NCBI GenBank assembly: GCA_030280995.1
Contig: JASXTE010000003.1
Location: forward strand, 48,410,474 to 48,474,473
DNA length: 64,000 bases
Reading direction: 5' to 3'
DNA from: Hemileia vastatrix
Lineage: Eukaryota; Basidiomycota; Pucciniomycetes; Pucciniales; Zaghouaniaceae
Position numbers and translations under genes: made by a program. This document shows, piece after piece, positions 39,768 through 55,162 of this stretch. Every line of letters starts with the position of its first letter. Positions within the stretch are counted from its first letter, which is position 1. The notes beneath the pieces are model-generated. The model had not been told where the DNA came from, searched no databases, and saw only the letters and a list, made by a program, of their open reading frames with translations.

Positions 39768-41050
39768 GATATGTGATAAGTTAAAATTTGATGCTCTTAA
39801 TTGTTATAGAATCTATCTTGTAACATCAAAAATCAAGAATTTTAATTTAACTATCATACTCAATTGAATTTATATAGTGTATAAGTACACATTACTGAAT
39901 TATATCTATCTTCATGCATATAAAGACATATAATTGTCTAAAAAAGTAAATTTACTACAATAGAAGTTACATTTATATTTTTTTATGATTTTAATTAACA
40001 CATACCTTATACAACTTAATTTATGAAATACATTCAACAAATAGGTAAATATAGACAATCTATAGTCTTTATCATTTTTTATAATAGGCTAGTGTTTTAC
40101 ATATGAGCCCCTAACATGAAATATTTATTTTCCAATAAGCACAATAGTTTTAGAACATAACTTAATAAGAAAAAAGTGTTTAGGAGCCTATCAACATAGT
40201 TTTAAGACTTTACCCCTAAACTATTTCATATAGGCAAGGAGTCACTTATATATATACAATTGAAAATCTTATTTAATTAAAACATAATGTATGTAGAACT
40301 TAACTTAGTGAGTTGTTGTGTGTGTGTATTTATAATATGGTTTAAGGTTTTAAAAAACATTGTGCAATACATTTTATAAAAACATGCTAGATGTATAAGA
40401 TATCACTCAAAAGAAGATATCAAGTCTTTAAATAATAAGTGAAACTAAAACCTAGACATAGTTATGTAGAAAACTAAATTTTAAAACTTTATATATTGAT
40501 TTGAAAATGGTTAAATGAAATTGAGCATAATGCATAGATGAAATTAATATTCCTATATGTAAAAATATAGGTAGCCAAGTGGTTAGCTGCAACCATGACT
40601 GGCACCAAAAACACTGCAGAACCCATGTTCAAACCCCAACAGCAGAATATTGTCAAAGTAAAAAAAGTCAGATTTATGGTGACTGAAGATGATAAGCCTA
40701 TAACCAATGTTACAGGCACAAAAAGAAACTATAATGAGATGGAAAACAAGGGGAAGGAATTTAAGGATAATTGGATATTTAGGATAATCAGGAAAAGGAG
40801 AAAAGTTAAAATTGAGTTGATAACAAGAAGGGAAGCTATAGAAGGAGTTACAGGGCCAAATTAAGAGCGGTATTATCATTATTTCACATTATTTATTTAA
40901 CTTTAAGTTTAAAAACAGATAAATATTAATGTTTTAATTCTTTTTAAATATCATATATAGTTGAAGACTTGATAGTTCAACTATTTTACTCTTAGGACCA
41001 ATCACTTATTAATTGGTCACTTATTTTTTGATATATATCTGATGTACAAA
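39768..41050 (+). repeat. Satellite unit 32, class A' with ORF V56F
   Basis: 1102G and 1163T. G to T at 40760 changes ORF residue V56 to F, shared only with unit 44. ORF 40595-40864. Confidence 0.97.
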
Positions 41051-42333
41051 GATATGTGATAAGTTAAAATTTGATGCTCTTAATTGTTATAGAAGCTATC
41101 TTGTAACATCAAAAGTCATGAATTTTAATTTAACTATCATACTCAATTGAATTTATATAGTGTATAAGTACACATTACTGAATTATATCTATCTTCATGC
41201 ATATAAAGACATATAATTGTCTAAAAAAGTAAATTTACTACAATAGAAGTTACATTTATATTTTTTTATGATTTTAATTAACACATACCTTATACAACTT
41301 AATTTATGAAATACATTCAACAAATAGGTAAATATAGACAATCTATAGTCTTTATCATTTTTTATAATAGGCTAGTGTTTTACATATGAGCCCCTAACAT
41401 GAAATATTTATTTTCCAATAAGCAAAATAGTTTTAGAACATAACTTAATAAGAAAAAAGTGTTTAGGAGCCTATCAACATAGTTTTAAGACTTTACCCCT
41501 AAACTATTTCATATAGGCAAGGAGTCACTTACATATATACAATTGAAAATCTTATTTAATTAAAACATAATGTATGTAGGACTTAACTTACTGAGTTGTT
41601 GTATGTGTGTATTTATAATATGGTTTAAGGTTTTAAAAAACATTGTGCAATACATTTTATAAAAACATGCTAGATGTATAAGATATCACTCAAAAGAAGA
41701 TATCAAGTCTTTAAATAATAAGTGAAACTAAAACCTAGACATACTTATGTAGAAAACTAAATTTTAAAACTTTATATATTGATTTGAAAATGGTTAAATG
41801 AAATTGAGCATAATGCATAGATGAAATTAATATTCCTATATGTAAAAATATAGGTAGCCAAGTGGTTAGCTGCAACCATGACTGGCACCAAAAACACTGC
41901 AGAACCCATGTTCAAACCCCAACAGCAGAATATTGTCAAAGTAAAAAAAGTCAGATTTATGGTGACTGAAGATGATAAGCCTATAACCAATGTTACAGGC
42001 ACAAAAAGAAACTATAATGAGATGGAAAACAAGGGGAAGGAAGTTAAGGATAATTGGATATTTAGGATAATCAGGAAAAGGAGAAAAGTTAAAATTGAGT
42101 TGATAACAAGAAGGGAAGCTATAGAAGGAGTTACAGGGCCAAATTAAGAGCTGTATTATCATTATTTCACATTATTTATTTAACTTTAAGTTTAAAAACA
42201 GATAAATATTAAAGTTTTAATTCTTTTTAAATATCATATATAGTTGAAGACTTGATAGTTCAACTATTTTACTCTTAGGACCAATCACTTATTAATTGGT
42301 CACTTATTTTTTGATATATATCTGATGTACAAA
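41051..42333 (+). repeat. Satellite unit 33, class B' with rare marks
   Basis: B' plus 69T, 375A and 482C. The 69T and 375A combination is shared only with unit 45. ORF 41878-42147. Confidence 0.97.
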
Positions 42334-43616
42334 GATATGTGATAAGTTAAAATTTGATGCTCTTAATTGTTATAGAATCTATCTTGTAACATCAAAAATC
42401 AAGAATTTTAATTTAACTATCATACTCAATTGAATTTATATAGTGTATAAGTACACATTACTGAATTATATCTATCTTCATGCATATAAAGACATATAAT
42501 TGTCTAAAAAAGTAAATTTACTACAATAGAAGTTACATTTATATTTTTTTATGATTTTAATTAACACATACCTTATACAACTTAATTTATGAAATACATT
42601 CAACAAATAGGTAAATATAGACAATCTATAGTCTTTATCATTTTTTATAATAGGCTAGTGTTTTACATATGAGCCCCTAACATGAAATATTTATTTTCCA
42701 ATAAGCACAATAGTTTTAGAACATAACTTAATAAGAAAAAAGTGTTTAGGAGCCTATCAACATAGTTTTAAGACTTTACCCCTAAACTATTTCATATAGG
42801 CAAGGAGTCACTTATATATATACAATTGAAAATCTTATTTAATTAAAACATAATGTATGTAGAACTTAACTTAGTGAGTTGTTGTGTGTGTGTATTTATA
42901 ATATGGTTTAAGGTTTTAAAAAACATTGTGCAATACATTTTATAAAAACATGCTAGATGTATAAGATATCACTCAAAAGAAGATATCAAGTCTTTAAATA
43001 ATAAGTGAAACTAAAACCTAGACATAGTTATGTAGAAAACTAAATTTTAAAACTTTATATATTGATTTGAAAATGGTTAAATGAAATTGAGCATAATGCA
43101 TAGATGAAATTAATATTCCTATATGTAAAAATATAGGTAGCCAAGTGGTTAGCTGCAACCATGACTGGCACCAAAAACACTGCAGAACCCATGTTCAAAC
43201 CCCAACAGCAGAATATTGTCAAAGTAAAAAAAGTCAGATTTATGGTGACTGAAGATGATAAGCCTATAACCAATGTTACAGGCACAAAAAGAAACTATAA
43301 TGAGATGGAAAACAAGGGGAAGGAAGTTAAGGATAATTGGATATTTAGGATAATCAGGAAAAGGAGAAAAGTTAAAATTGAGTTGATAACAAGAAGGGAA
43401 GCTATAGAAGGAGTTACAGGGCCAAATTAAGAGCGGTATTATCATTATTTCACATTATTTATTTAACTTTAAGTTTAAAAACAGATAAATATTAAAGTTT
43501 TAATTCTTTTTAAATATCATATATAGTTGAAGACTTGATAGTTCAACTATTTTACTCTTAGGACCAATCACTTATTAATTGGTCACTTATTTTTTGATAT
43601 ATATCTGATGTACAAA
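42334..43616 (+). repeat. Satellite unit 34, class A'
   Basis: 1102G, otherwise reference-like. ORF 43161-43430. Confidence 0.97.
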
Positions 43617-44899
43617 GATATGTGATAAGTTAAAATTTGATGCTCTTAATTGTTATAGAAGCTATCTTGTAACATCAAAAGTCAAGAATTTTAATTTAAC
43701 TATCATACTCAATTGAATTTATATAGTGTATAAGTACACATTACTGAATTATATCTATCTTCATGCATATAAAGACATATAATTGTCTAAAAAAGTAAAT
43801 TTACTACAATAGAAGTTACATTTATATTTTTTTATGATTTTAATTAACACATACCTTATACAACTTAATTTATGAAATACATTCAACAAATAGGTAAATA
43901 TAGACAATCTATAGTCTTTATCATTTTTTATAATAGGCTAGTGTTTTACATATGAGCCCCTAACATGAAATATTTATTTTCCAATAAGCACAATAGTTTT
44001 AGAACATAACTTAATAAGAAAAAAGTGTTTAGGAGCCTATCAACATAGTTTTAAGACTTTACCCCTAAACTATTTCATATAGGCAAGGAGTCACTTATAT
44101 ATATACAATTGAAAATCTTATTTAATTAAAACATAATGTATGTAGAACTTAACTTACTGAGTTGTTGTATGTGTGTATTTATAATATGGTTTAAGGTTTT
44201 AAAAAACATTGTGCAATACATTTTATAAAAACATGCTAGATGTATAAGATATCACTCAAAAGAAGATATCAAGTCTTTAAATAATAAGTGAAACTAAAAC
44301 CTAGACATAGTTATGTAGAAAACTAAATTTTAAAACTTTATATATTGATTTGAAAATGGTTAAATGAAATTGAGCATAATGCATAGATGAAATTAATATT
44401 CCTATATGTAAAAATATAGGTAGCCAAGTGGTTAGCTGCAACCATGACTGGCACCAAAAACACTGCAGAACCCATGTTCAAACCCCAACAGCAGAATATT
44501 GTCAAAGTAAAAAAAGTCAGATTTATGGTGACTGAAGATGATAAGCCTATAACCAATGTTACAGGCACAAAAAGAAACTATAATGAGATGGAAAACAAGG
44601 GGAAGGAAGTTAAGGATAATTGGATATTTAGGATAATCAGGAAAAGGAGAAAAGTTAAAATTGAGTTGATAACAAGAAGGGAAGCTATAGAAGGAGTTAC
44701 AGGGCCAAATTAAGAGCTGTATTATCATTATTTCACATTATTTATTTAACTTTAAGTTTAAAAACAGATAAATATTAAAGTTTTAATTCTTTTTAAATAT
44801 CATATATAGTTGAAGACTTGATAGTTCAACTATTTTACTCTTAGGACCAATCACTTATTAATTGGTCACTTATTTTTTGATATATATCTGATGTACAAA
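43617..44899 (+). repeat. Satellite unit 35, class F
   Basis: 45G, 65G, 530A, 541C, 553A, 1102T. ORF 44444-44713. Confidence 0.97.
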
Positions 44900-46182
44900 G
44901 ATATGTGATAAGTTAAAATTTGATGCTCTTAATTGTTATAGAATCTATCTTGTAACATCAAAAATCAAGAATTTTAATTTAACTATCATACTCAATTGAA
45001 TTTATATAGTGTATAAGTACACATTACTGAATTATATCTATCTTCATGCATATAAAGACATATAATTGTCTAAAAAAGTAAATTTACTACAATAGAAGTT
45101 ACATTTATATTTTTTTATGATTTTAATTAACACATACCTTATACAACTTAATTTATGAAATACATTCAACAAATAGGTAAATATAGACAATCTATAGTCT
45201 TTATCATTTTTTATAATAGGCTAGTGTTTTACATATGAGCCCCTAACATGAAATATTTATTTTCCAATAAGCACAATAGTTTTAGAACATAACTTAATAA
45301 GAAAAAAGTGTTTAGGAGCCTATCAACATAGTTTTAAGACTTTACCCCTAAACTATTTCATATAGGCAAGGAGTCACTTATATATATACAATTGAAAATC
45401 TTATTTAATTAAAACATAATGTATGTAGAACTTAACTTAGTGAGTTGTTGTGTGTGTGTATTTATAATATGGTTTAAGGTTTTAAAAAACATTGTGCAAT
45501 ACATTTTATAAAAACATGCTAGATGTATAAGATATCACTCAAAAGAAGATATCAAGTCTTTAAATAATAAGTGAAACTAAAACCTAGACATAGTTATGTA
45601 GAAAACTAAATTTTAAAACTTTATATATTGATTTGAAAATGGTTAAATGAAATTGAGCATAATGCATAGATGAAATTAATATTCCTATATGTAAAAATAT
45701 AGGTAGCCAAGTGGTTAGCTGCAACCATGACTGGCACCAAAAACACTGCAGAACCCATGTTCAAACCCCAACAGCAGAATATTGTCAAAGTAAAAAAAGT
45801 CAGATTTATGGTGACTGAAGATGATAAGCCTATAACCAATGTTACAGGCACAAAAAGAAACTATAATGAGATGGAAAACAAGGGGAAGGAAGTTAAGGAT
45901 AATTGGATATTTAGGATAATCAGGAAAAGGAGAAAAGTTAAAATTGAGTTGATAACAAGAAGGGAAGCTATAGAAGGAGTTACAGGGCCAAATTAAGAGC
46001 GGTATTATCATTATTTCACATTATTTATTTAACTTTAAGTTTAAAAACAGATAAATATTAATGTTTTAATTCTTTTTAAATATCATATATAGTTGAAGAC
46101 TTGATAGTTCAACTATTTTACTCTTAGGACCAATCACTTATTAATTGGTCACTTATTTTTTGATATATATCTGATGTACAAA
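44900..46182 (+). repeat. Satellite unit 36, class A'
   Basis: 1102G and 1163T. ORF 45727-45996. Confidence 0.97.
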
Positions 46183-47464
46183 GATATGTGATAAGTTAAA
46201 ATTTGATGCTCTTAATTGTTATAGAAGCTATCTTGTAACATCAAAAGTCAAGAATTTTAATTTAACTATCATACTCAATTGAATTTATATAGTGTATAAG
46301 TACACATTACTGAATTATATCTATCTTCATGCATATAAAGACATATAATTGTCTAAAAAAGTAAATTTACTACAATAGAAGTTACATTTATATTTTTTTA
46401 TGATTTTAATTAACACATACCTTATACAACTTAATTTATGAAATACATTCAACAAATAGGTAAATATAGACAATCTATAGTCTTTATCATTTTTTATAAT
46501 AGGCTAGTGTTTTACATATGAGCCCCTAACATGAAATATTTATTTTCCAATAAGCACAATAGTTTTAGAACATAACTTAATAAGAAAAAAGTGTTTAGGA
46601 GCCTATCAACATAGTTTTAAGACTTTACCCCTAAACTATTTCATATAGGCAAGGAGTCACTTATATATATACAATTGAAAATCTTATTTAATTAAAACAT
46701 AATGTATGTTGGACTTAACTTAGTGAGTTGTTGTATGTGTGTATTTATAATATGGTTTAAGGTTTTAAAAACATTATGCAATACATTTTATAAAAACATG
46801 CTAGATGTATAAGATATCACTCAAAAGAAGATATCAAGTCTTTAAATAATAAGTGAAACTAAAACCTAGACATTGTTATGTAGAAAACTAAATTTTAAAA
46901 CTTTATATATTGATTTGAAAATGGTTAAATTAAATTGAGCATAATGCATACATGAAATTAATCTTCCTATATGTAAAAATATAGGTAGCCAAGTGGTTAG
47001 CTGCAACCATGACTGGCACCAAAAACACTGCAGAACCCATGTTCAAACCCCAACAGCAGAATATTGTCAAAGTAAAAAAAGTCAGATTTATGGTGACTGA
47101 AGATGATAAGCCTATAACCAATGTTACAGGCACAAAAAGAAACTATAATGAGATGGAAAACAAGGGGAAGGAAGTTAAGGATAATTGGATATTTAGGATA
47201 ATCAGGAAAAGGAGAAAAGTTAAAATTGAGTTGATAACAAGAAGGGAAGCTATAGAAGGAGTTACAGGGCCAAATTAAGAGCGGTATTATCATTATTTCA
47301 CATTATTTATTTAACTTTAAGTTTAAAAACAGATAAATATTAAAGTTTTAATTCTTTTTAAATATCATATATAGTTGAAGACATGATAGTTCAACTATTT
47401 TACTCTTAGGACCAATCACTTATTAATTGGTCACTTATTTTTTGATATATATCTGATGTACAAA
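46183..47464 (+). repeat. Satellite unit 37, class D with 1102G, 1282 bp
   Basis: Same marks as unit 26, including 782C, 1102G and 1202A. ORF 47009-47278. Confidence 0.97.
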
Positions 47465-48747
47465 GATATGTGATAAGTTAAAATTTGATGCTCTTAATTG
47501 TTATAGAATCTATCTTGTAACATCAAAAATCAAGAATTTTAATTTAACTATCATACTCAATTGAATTTATATAGTGTATAAGTACACATTACTGAATTAT
47601 ATCTATCTTCATGCATATAAAGACATATAATTGTCTAAAAAAGTAAATTTACTACAATAGAAGTTACATTTATATTTTTTTATGATTTTAATTAACACAT
47701 ACCTTATACAACTTAATTTATGAAATACATTCAACAAATAGGTAAATATAGACAATCTATAGTCTTTATCATTTTTTATAATAGGCTAGTGTTTTACATA
47801 TGAGCCCCTAACATGAAATATTTATTTTCCAATAAGCACAATAGTTTTAGAACATAACTTAATAAGAAAAAAGTGTTTAGGAGCCTATCAACATAGTTTT
47901 AAGACTTTACCCCTAAACTATTTCATATAGGCAAGGAGTCACTTATATATATACAATTGAAAATCTTATTTAATTAAAACATAATGTATGTAGAACTTAA
48001 CTTAGTGAGTTGTTGTGTGTGTGTATTTATAATATGGTTTAAGGTTTTAAAAAACATTGTGCAATACATTTTATAAAAACATGCTAGATGTATAAGATAT
48101 CACTCAAAAGAAGATATCAAGTCTTTAAATAATAAGTGAAACTAAAACCTAGACATAGTTATGTAGAAAACTAAATTTTAAAACTTTATATATTGATTTG
48201 AAAATGGTTAAATGAAATTGAGCATAATGCATAGATGAAATTAATATTCCTATATGTAAAAATATAGGTAGCCAAGTGGTTAGCTGCAACCATGACTGGC
48301 ACCAAAAACACTGCAGAACCCATGTTCAAACCCCAACAGCAGAATATTGTCAAAGTAAAAAAAGTCAGATTTATGGTGACTGAAGATGATAAGCCTATAA
48401 CCAATGTTACAGGCACAAAAAGAAACTATAATGAGATGGAAAACAAGGGGAAGGAAGTTAAGGATAATTGGATATTTAGGATAATCAGGAAAAGGAGAAA
48501 AGTTAAAATTGAGTTGATAACAAGAAGGGAAGCTATAGAAGGAGTTACAGGGCCAAATTAAGAGCGGTATTATCATTATTTCACATTATTTATTTAACTT
48601 TAAGTTTAAAAACAGATAAATATTAAAGTTTTAATTCTTTTTAAATATCATATATAGTTGAAGACTTGATAGTTCAACTATTTTACTCTTAGGACCAATC
48701 ACTTATTAATTGGTCACTTATTTTTTGATATATATCTGATGTACAAA
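47465..48747 (+). repeat. Satellite unit 38, class A'
   Basis: 1102G; lacks the T42I change of its counterpart, unit 27. ORF 48292-48561. Confidence 0.97.
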
Positions 48748-50030
48748 GATATGTGATAAGTTAAAATTTGATGCTCTTAATTGTTATAGAAGCTATCTTG
48801 TAACATCAAAAGTCAAGAATTTTAATTTAACTATCATACTCAATTGAATTTATATAGTGTATAAGTACACATTACTGAATTATATCTATCTTCATGCATA
48901 TAAAGACATATAATTGTCTAAAAAAGTAAATTTACTACAATAGAAGTTACATTTATATTTTTTTATGATTTTAATTAACACATACCTTATACAACTTAAT
49001 TTATGAAATACATTCAACAAATAGGTAAATATAGACAATCTATAGTCTTTATCATTTTTTATAATAGGCTAGTGTTTTACATATGAGCCCCTAACATGAA
49101 ATATTTATTTTCCAATAAGCACAATAGTTTTAGAACATAACTTAATAAGAAAAAAGTGTTTAGGAGCCTATCAACATAGTTTTAAGACTTTACCCCTAAA
49201 CTATTTCATATAGGCAAGGAGTCACTTATATATATACAATTGAAAATCTTATTTAATTAAAACATAATGTATGTAGAACTTAACTTACTGAGTTGTTGTA
49301 TGTGTGTATTTATAATATGGTTTAAGGTTTTAAAAAAAATTGTGCAATACATTTTATAAAAACATGCTAGATGTATAAGATATCACTCAAAAGAAGATAT
49401 CAAGTCTTTAAATAATAAGTGAAACTAAAACCTAGACATAGTTATGTAGAAAACTAAATTTTAAAACTTTATATATTGATTTGAAAATGGTTAAATGAAA
49501 TTGAGCATAATGCATAGATGAAATTAATATTCCTATATGTAAAAATATAGGTAGCCAAGTGGTTAGCTGCAACCATGACTGGCACCAAAAACACTGCAGA
49601 ACCCATGTTCAAACCCCAACAGCAGAATATTGTCAAAGTAAAAAAAGTCAGATTTATGGTGACTGAAGATGATAAGCCTATAACCAATGTTACAGGCACA
49701 AAAAGAAACTATAATGAGATGGAAAACAAGGGGAAGGAAGTTAAGGATAATTGGATATTTAGGATAATCAGGAAAAGGAGAAAAGTTAAAATTGAGTTGA
49801 TAACAAGAAGGGAAGCTATAGAAGGAGTTACAGGGCCAAATTAAGAGCTGTATTATCATTATTTCACATTATTTATTTAACTTTAAGTTTAAAAACAGAT
49901 AAATATTAAAGTTTTAATTCTTTTTAAATATCATATATAGTTGAAGACTTGATAGTTCAACTATTTTACTCTTAGGACCAATCACTTATTAATTGGTCAC
50001 TTATTTTTTGATATATATCTGATGTACAAA
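48748..50030 (+). repeat. Satellite unit 39, class F
   Basis: Class F with private 591A, which lengthens the A-run. ORF 49575-49844. Confidence 0.97.
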
Positions 50031-51313
50031 GATATGTGATAAGTTAAAATTTGATGCTCTTAATTGTTATAGAATCTATCTTGTAACATCAAAAATCAAG
50101 AATTTTAATTTAACTATCATACTCAATTGAATTTATATAGTGTATAAGTACACATTACTGAATTATATCTATCTTCATGCATATAAAGACATATAATTGT
50201 CTAAAAAAGTAAATTTACTACAATAGAAGTTACATTTATATTTTTTTATGATTTTAATTAACACATACCTTATACAACTTAATTTATGAAATACATTCAA
50301 CAAATAGGTAAATATAGACAATCTATAGTCTTTATCATTTTTTATAATAGGCTAGTGTTTTACATATGAGCCCCTAACATGAAATATTTATTTTCCAATA
50401 AGCACAATAGTTTTAGAACATAACTTAATAAGAAAAAAGTGTTTAGGAGCCTATCAACATAGTTTTAAGACTTTACCCCTAAACTATTTCATATAGGCAA
50501 GGAGTCACTTATATATATACAATTGAAAATCTTATTTAATTAAAACATAATGTATGTAGAACTTAACTTAGTGAGTTGTTGTGTGTGTGTATTTATAATA
50601 TGGTTTAAGGTTTTAAAAAACATTGTGCAATACATTTTATAAAAACATGCTAGATGTATAAGATATCACTCAAAAGAAGATATCAAGTCTTTAAATAATA
50701 AGTGAAACTAAAACCTAGACATAGTTATGTAGAAAACTAAATTTTAAAACTTTATATATTGATTTGAAAATGGTTAAATGAAATTGAGCATAATGCATAG
50801 ATGAAATTAATATTCCTATATGTAAAAATATAGGTAGCCAAGTGGTTAGCTGCAACCATGACTGGCACCAAAAACACTGCAGAACCCATGTTCAAACCCC
50901 AACAGCAGAATATTGTCAAAGTAAAAAAAGTCAGATTTATGGTGACTGAAGATGATAAGCCTATAACCAATGTTACAGGCACAAAAAGAAACTATAATGA
51001 GATGGAAAACAAGGGGAAGGAAGTTAAGGATAATTGGATATTTAGGATAATCAGGAAAAGGAGAAAAGTTAAAATTGAGTTGATAACAAGAAGGGAAGCT
51101 ATAGAAGGAGTTACAGGGCCAAATTAAGAGCTGTATTATCATTATTTCACATTATTTATTTAACTTTAAGTTTAAAAACAGATAAATATTAAAGTTTTAA
51201 TTCTTTTTAAATATCATATATAGTTGAAGACTTGATAGTTCAACTATTTTACTCTTAGGACCAATCACTTATTAATTGGTCACTTATTTTTTGATATATA
51301 TCTGATGTACAAA
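50031..51313 (+). repeat. Satellite unit 40, class A, extra unit in the duplicated block
   Basis: Reference-like with 1102T. It has no counterpart between units 28 and 29. Next unit starts 45G, 65G, an exception. ORF 50858-51127. Confidence 0.97.
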
Positions 51314-52596
51314 GATATGTGATAAGTTAAAATTTGATGCTCTTAATTGTTATAGAAGCTATCTTGTAACATCAAAAGTCAAGAATTTTAATTTAACTAT
51401 CATACTCAATTGAATTTATATAGTGTATAAGTACACATTACTGAATTATATCTATCTTCATGCATATAAAGACATATAATTGTCTAAAAAAGTAAATTTA
51501 CTACAATAGAAGTTACATTTATATTTTTTTATGATTTTAATTAACACATACCTTATACAACTTAATTTATGAAATACATTCAACAAATAGGTAAATATAG
51601 ACAATCTATAGTCTTTATCATTTTTTATAATAGGCTAGTGTTTTACATATGAGCCCCTAACATGAAATATTTATTTTCCAATAAGCACAATAGTTTTAGA
51701 ACATAACTTAATAAGAAAAAAGTGTTTAGGAGCCTATCAACATAGTTTTAAGACTTTACCCCTAAACTATTTCATATAGGCAAGGAGTCACTTATATATA
51801 TACAATTGAAAATCTTATTTAATTAAAACATAATGTATGTAGGACTTAACTTACTGAGTTGTTGTATGTGTGTATTTATAATATGGTTTAAGGTTTTAAA
51901 AAACATTGTGCAATACATTTTATAAAAACATGCTAGATGTATAAGATATCACTCAAAAGAAGATATCAAGTCTTTAAATAATAAGTGAAACTAAAACCTA
52001 GACATACTTATGTAGAAAACTAAATTTTAAAACTTTATATATTGATTTGAAAATGGTTAAATGAAATTGAGCATAATGCATAGATGAAATTAATATTCCT
52101 ATATGTAAAAATATAGGTAGCCAAGTGGTTAGCTGCAACCATGACTGGCACCAAAAACACTGCAGAACCCATGTTCAAACCCCAACAGCAGAATATTGTC
52201 AAAGTAAAAAAAGTCAGATTTATGGTGACTGAAGATGATAAGCCTATAACCAATGTTACAGGCACAAAAAGAAACTATAATGAGATGGAAAACAAGGGGA
52301 AGGAAGTTAAGGATAATTGGATATTTAGGATAATCAGGAAAAGGAGAAAAGTTAAAATTGAGTTGATAACAAGAAGGGAAGCTATAGAAGGAGTTACAGG
52401 GCCAAATTAAGAGCTGTATTATCATTATTTCACATTATTTATTTAACTTTAAGTTTAAAAACAGATAAATATTAAAGTTTTAATTCTTTTTAAATATCAT
52501 ATATAGTTGAAGACTTGATAGTTCAACTATTTTACTCTTAGGACCAATCACTTATTAATTGGTCACTTATTTTTTGATATATATCTGATGTACAAA
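51314..52596 (+). repeat. Satellite unit 41, class B'
   Basis: 530G, 541C, 553A, 694C. ORF 52141-52410. Confidence 0.97.
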
Positions 52597-53879
52597 GATA
52601 TGTGATAAGTTAAAATTTGATGCTCTTAATTGTTATAGAATCTATCTTGTAACATCAAAAATCAAGAATTTTAATTTAACTATCATACTCAATTGAATTT
52701 ATATAGTGTATAAGTACACATTACTGAATTATATCTATCTTCATGCATATAAAGACATATAATTGTCTAAAAAAGTAAATTTACTACAATAGAAGTTACA
52801 TTTATATTTTTTTATGATTTTAATTAACACATACCTTATACAACTTAATTTATGAAATACATTCAACAAATAGGTAAATATAGACAATCTATAGTCTTTA
52901 TCATTTTTTATAATAGGCTAGTGTTTTACATATGAGCCCCTAACATGAAATATTTATTTTCCAATAAGCACAATAGTTTTAGAACATAACTTAATAAGAA
53001 AAAAGTGTTTAGGAGCCTATCAACATAGTTTTAAGACTTTACCCCTAAACTATTTCATATAGGCAAGGAGTCACTTATATATATACAATTGAAAATCTTA
53101 TTTAATTAAAACATAATGTATGTAGAACTTAACTTACTGAGTTGTTGTATGTGTGTATTTATAATATGGTTTAAGGTTTTAAAAAACATTGTGCAATACA
53201 TTTTATAAAAACATGCTAGATGTATAAGATATCACTCAAAAGAAGATATCAAGTCTTTAAATAATAAGTGAAACTAAAACCTAGACATAGTTATGTAGAA
53301 AACTAAATTTTAAAACTTTATATATTGATTTGAAAATGGTTAAATGAAATTGAGCATAATGCATAGATGAAATTAATATTCCTATATGTAAAAATATAGG
53401 TAGCCAAGTGGTTAGCTGCAACCATGACTGGCACCAAAAACACTGCAGAACCCATGTTCAAACCCCAACAGCAGAATATTGTCAAAGTAAAAAAAGTCAG
53501 ATTTATGGTGACTGAAGATGATAAGCCTATAACCAATGTTACAGGCACAAAAAGAAACTATAATGAGATGGAAAACAAGGGGAAGGAAGTTAAGGATAAT
53601 TGGATATTTAGGATAATCAGGAAAAGGAGAAAAGTTAAAATTGAGTTGATAACAAGAAGGGAAGCTATAGAAGGAGTTACAGGGCCAAATTAAGAGCTGT
53701 ATTATCATTATTTCACATTATTTATTTAACTTTAAGTTTAAAAACAGATAAATATTAAAGTTTTAATTCTTTTTAAATATCATATATAGTTGAAGACTTG
53801 ATAGTTCAACTATTTTACTCTTAGGACCAATCACTTATTAATTGGTCACTTATTTTTTGATATATATCTGATGTACAAA
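52597..53879 (+). repeat. Satellite unit 42, class E
   Basis: Class E, no private change noticed. ORF 53424-53693. Confidence 0.97.
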
Positions 53880-55162
53880 GATATGTGATAAGTTAAAATT
53901 TGATGCTCTTAATTGTTATAGAATCTATCTTGTAACATCAAAAATCAAGAATTTTAATTTAACTATCATACTCAATTGAATTTATATAGTGTATAAGTAC
54001 ACATTACTGAATTATATCTATCTTCATGCATATAAAGACATATAATTGTCTAAAAAAGTAAATTTACTACAATAGAAGTTACATTTATATTTTTTTATGA
54101 TTTTAATTAACACATACCTTATACAACTTAATTTATGAAATACATTCAACAAATAGGTAAATATAGACAATCTATAGTCTTTATCATTTTTTATAATAGG
54201 CTAGTGTTTTACATATGAGCCCCTAACATGAAATATTTATTTTCCAATAAGCACAATAGTTTTAGAACATAACTTAATAAGAAAAAAGTGTTTAGGAGCC
54301 TATCAACATAGTTTTAAGACTTTACCCCTAAACTATTTCATATAGGCAAGGAGTCACTTATATATATACAATTGAAAATCTTATTTAATTAAAACATAAT
54401 GTATGTAGAACTTAACTTAGTGAGTTGTTGTGTGTGTGTATTTATAATATGGTTTAAGGTTTTAAAAAACATTGTGCAATACATTTTATAAAAACATGCT
54501 AGATGTATAAGATATCACTCAAAAGAAGATATCAAGTCTTTAAATAATAAGTGAAACTAAAACCTAGACATAGTTATGTAGAAAACTAAATTTTAAAACT
54601 TTATATATTGATTTGAAAATGGTTAAATGAAATTGAGCATAATGCATAGATGAAATTAATATTCCTATATGTAAAAATATAGGTAGCCAAGTGGTTAGCT
54701 GCAACGATGACTGGCACCAAAAACACTGCAGAACCCATGTTCAAACCCCAACAGCAGAATATTGTCAAAGTAAAAAAAGTCAGATTTATGGTGACTGAAG
54801 ATGATAAGCCTATAACCAATGTTACAGGCACAAAAAGAAACTATAATGAGATGGAAAACAAGGGGAAGGAAGTTAAGGATAATTGGATATTTAGGATAAT
54901 CAGGAAAAGGAGAAAAGTTAAAATTGAGTTGATAACAAGAAGGGAAGCTATAGAAGGAGTTACAGGGCCAAATTAAGAGCTGTATTATCATTATTTCACA
55001 TTATTTATTTAACTTTAAGTTTAAAAACAGATAAATATTAAAGTTTTAATTCTTTTTAAATATCATATATAGTTGAAGACTTGATAGTTCAACTATTTTA
55101 CTCTTAGGACCAATCACTTATTAATTGGTCACTTATTTTTTGATATATATCTGATGTACAAA
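53880..55162 (+). repeat. Satellite unit 43, class A
   Basis: Private C to G at 54706, the base just before the ORF ATG. ORF 54707-54976. Confidence 0.97.
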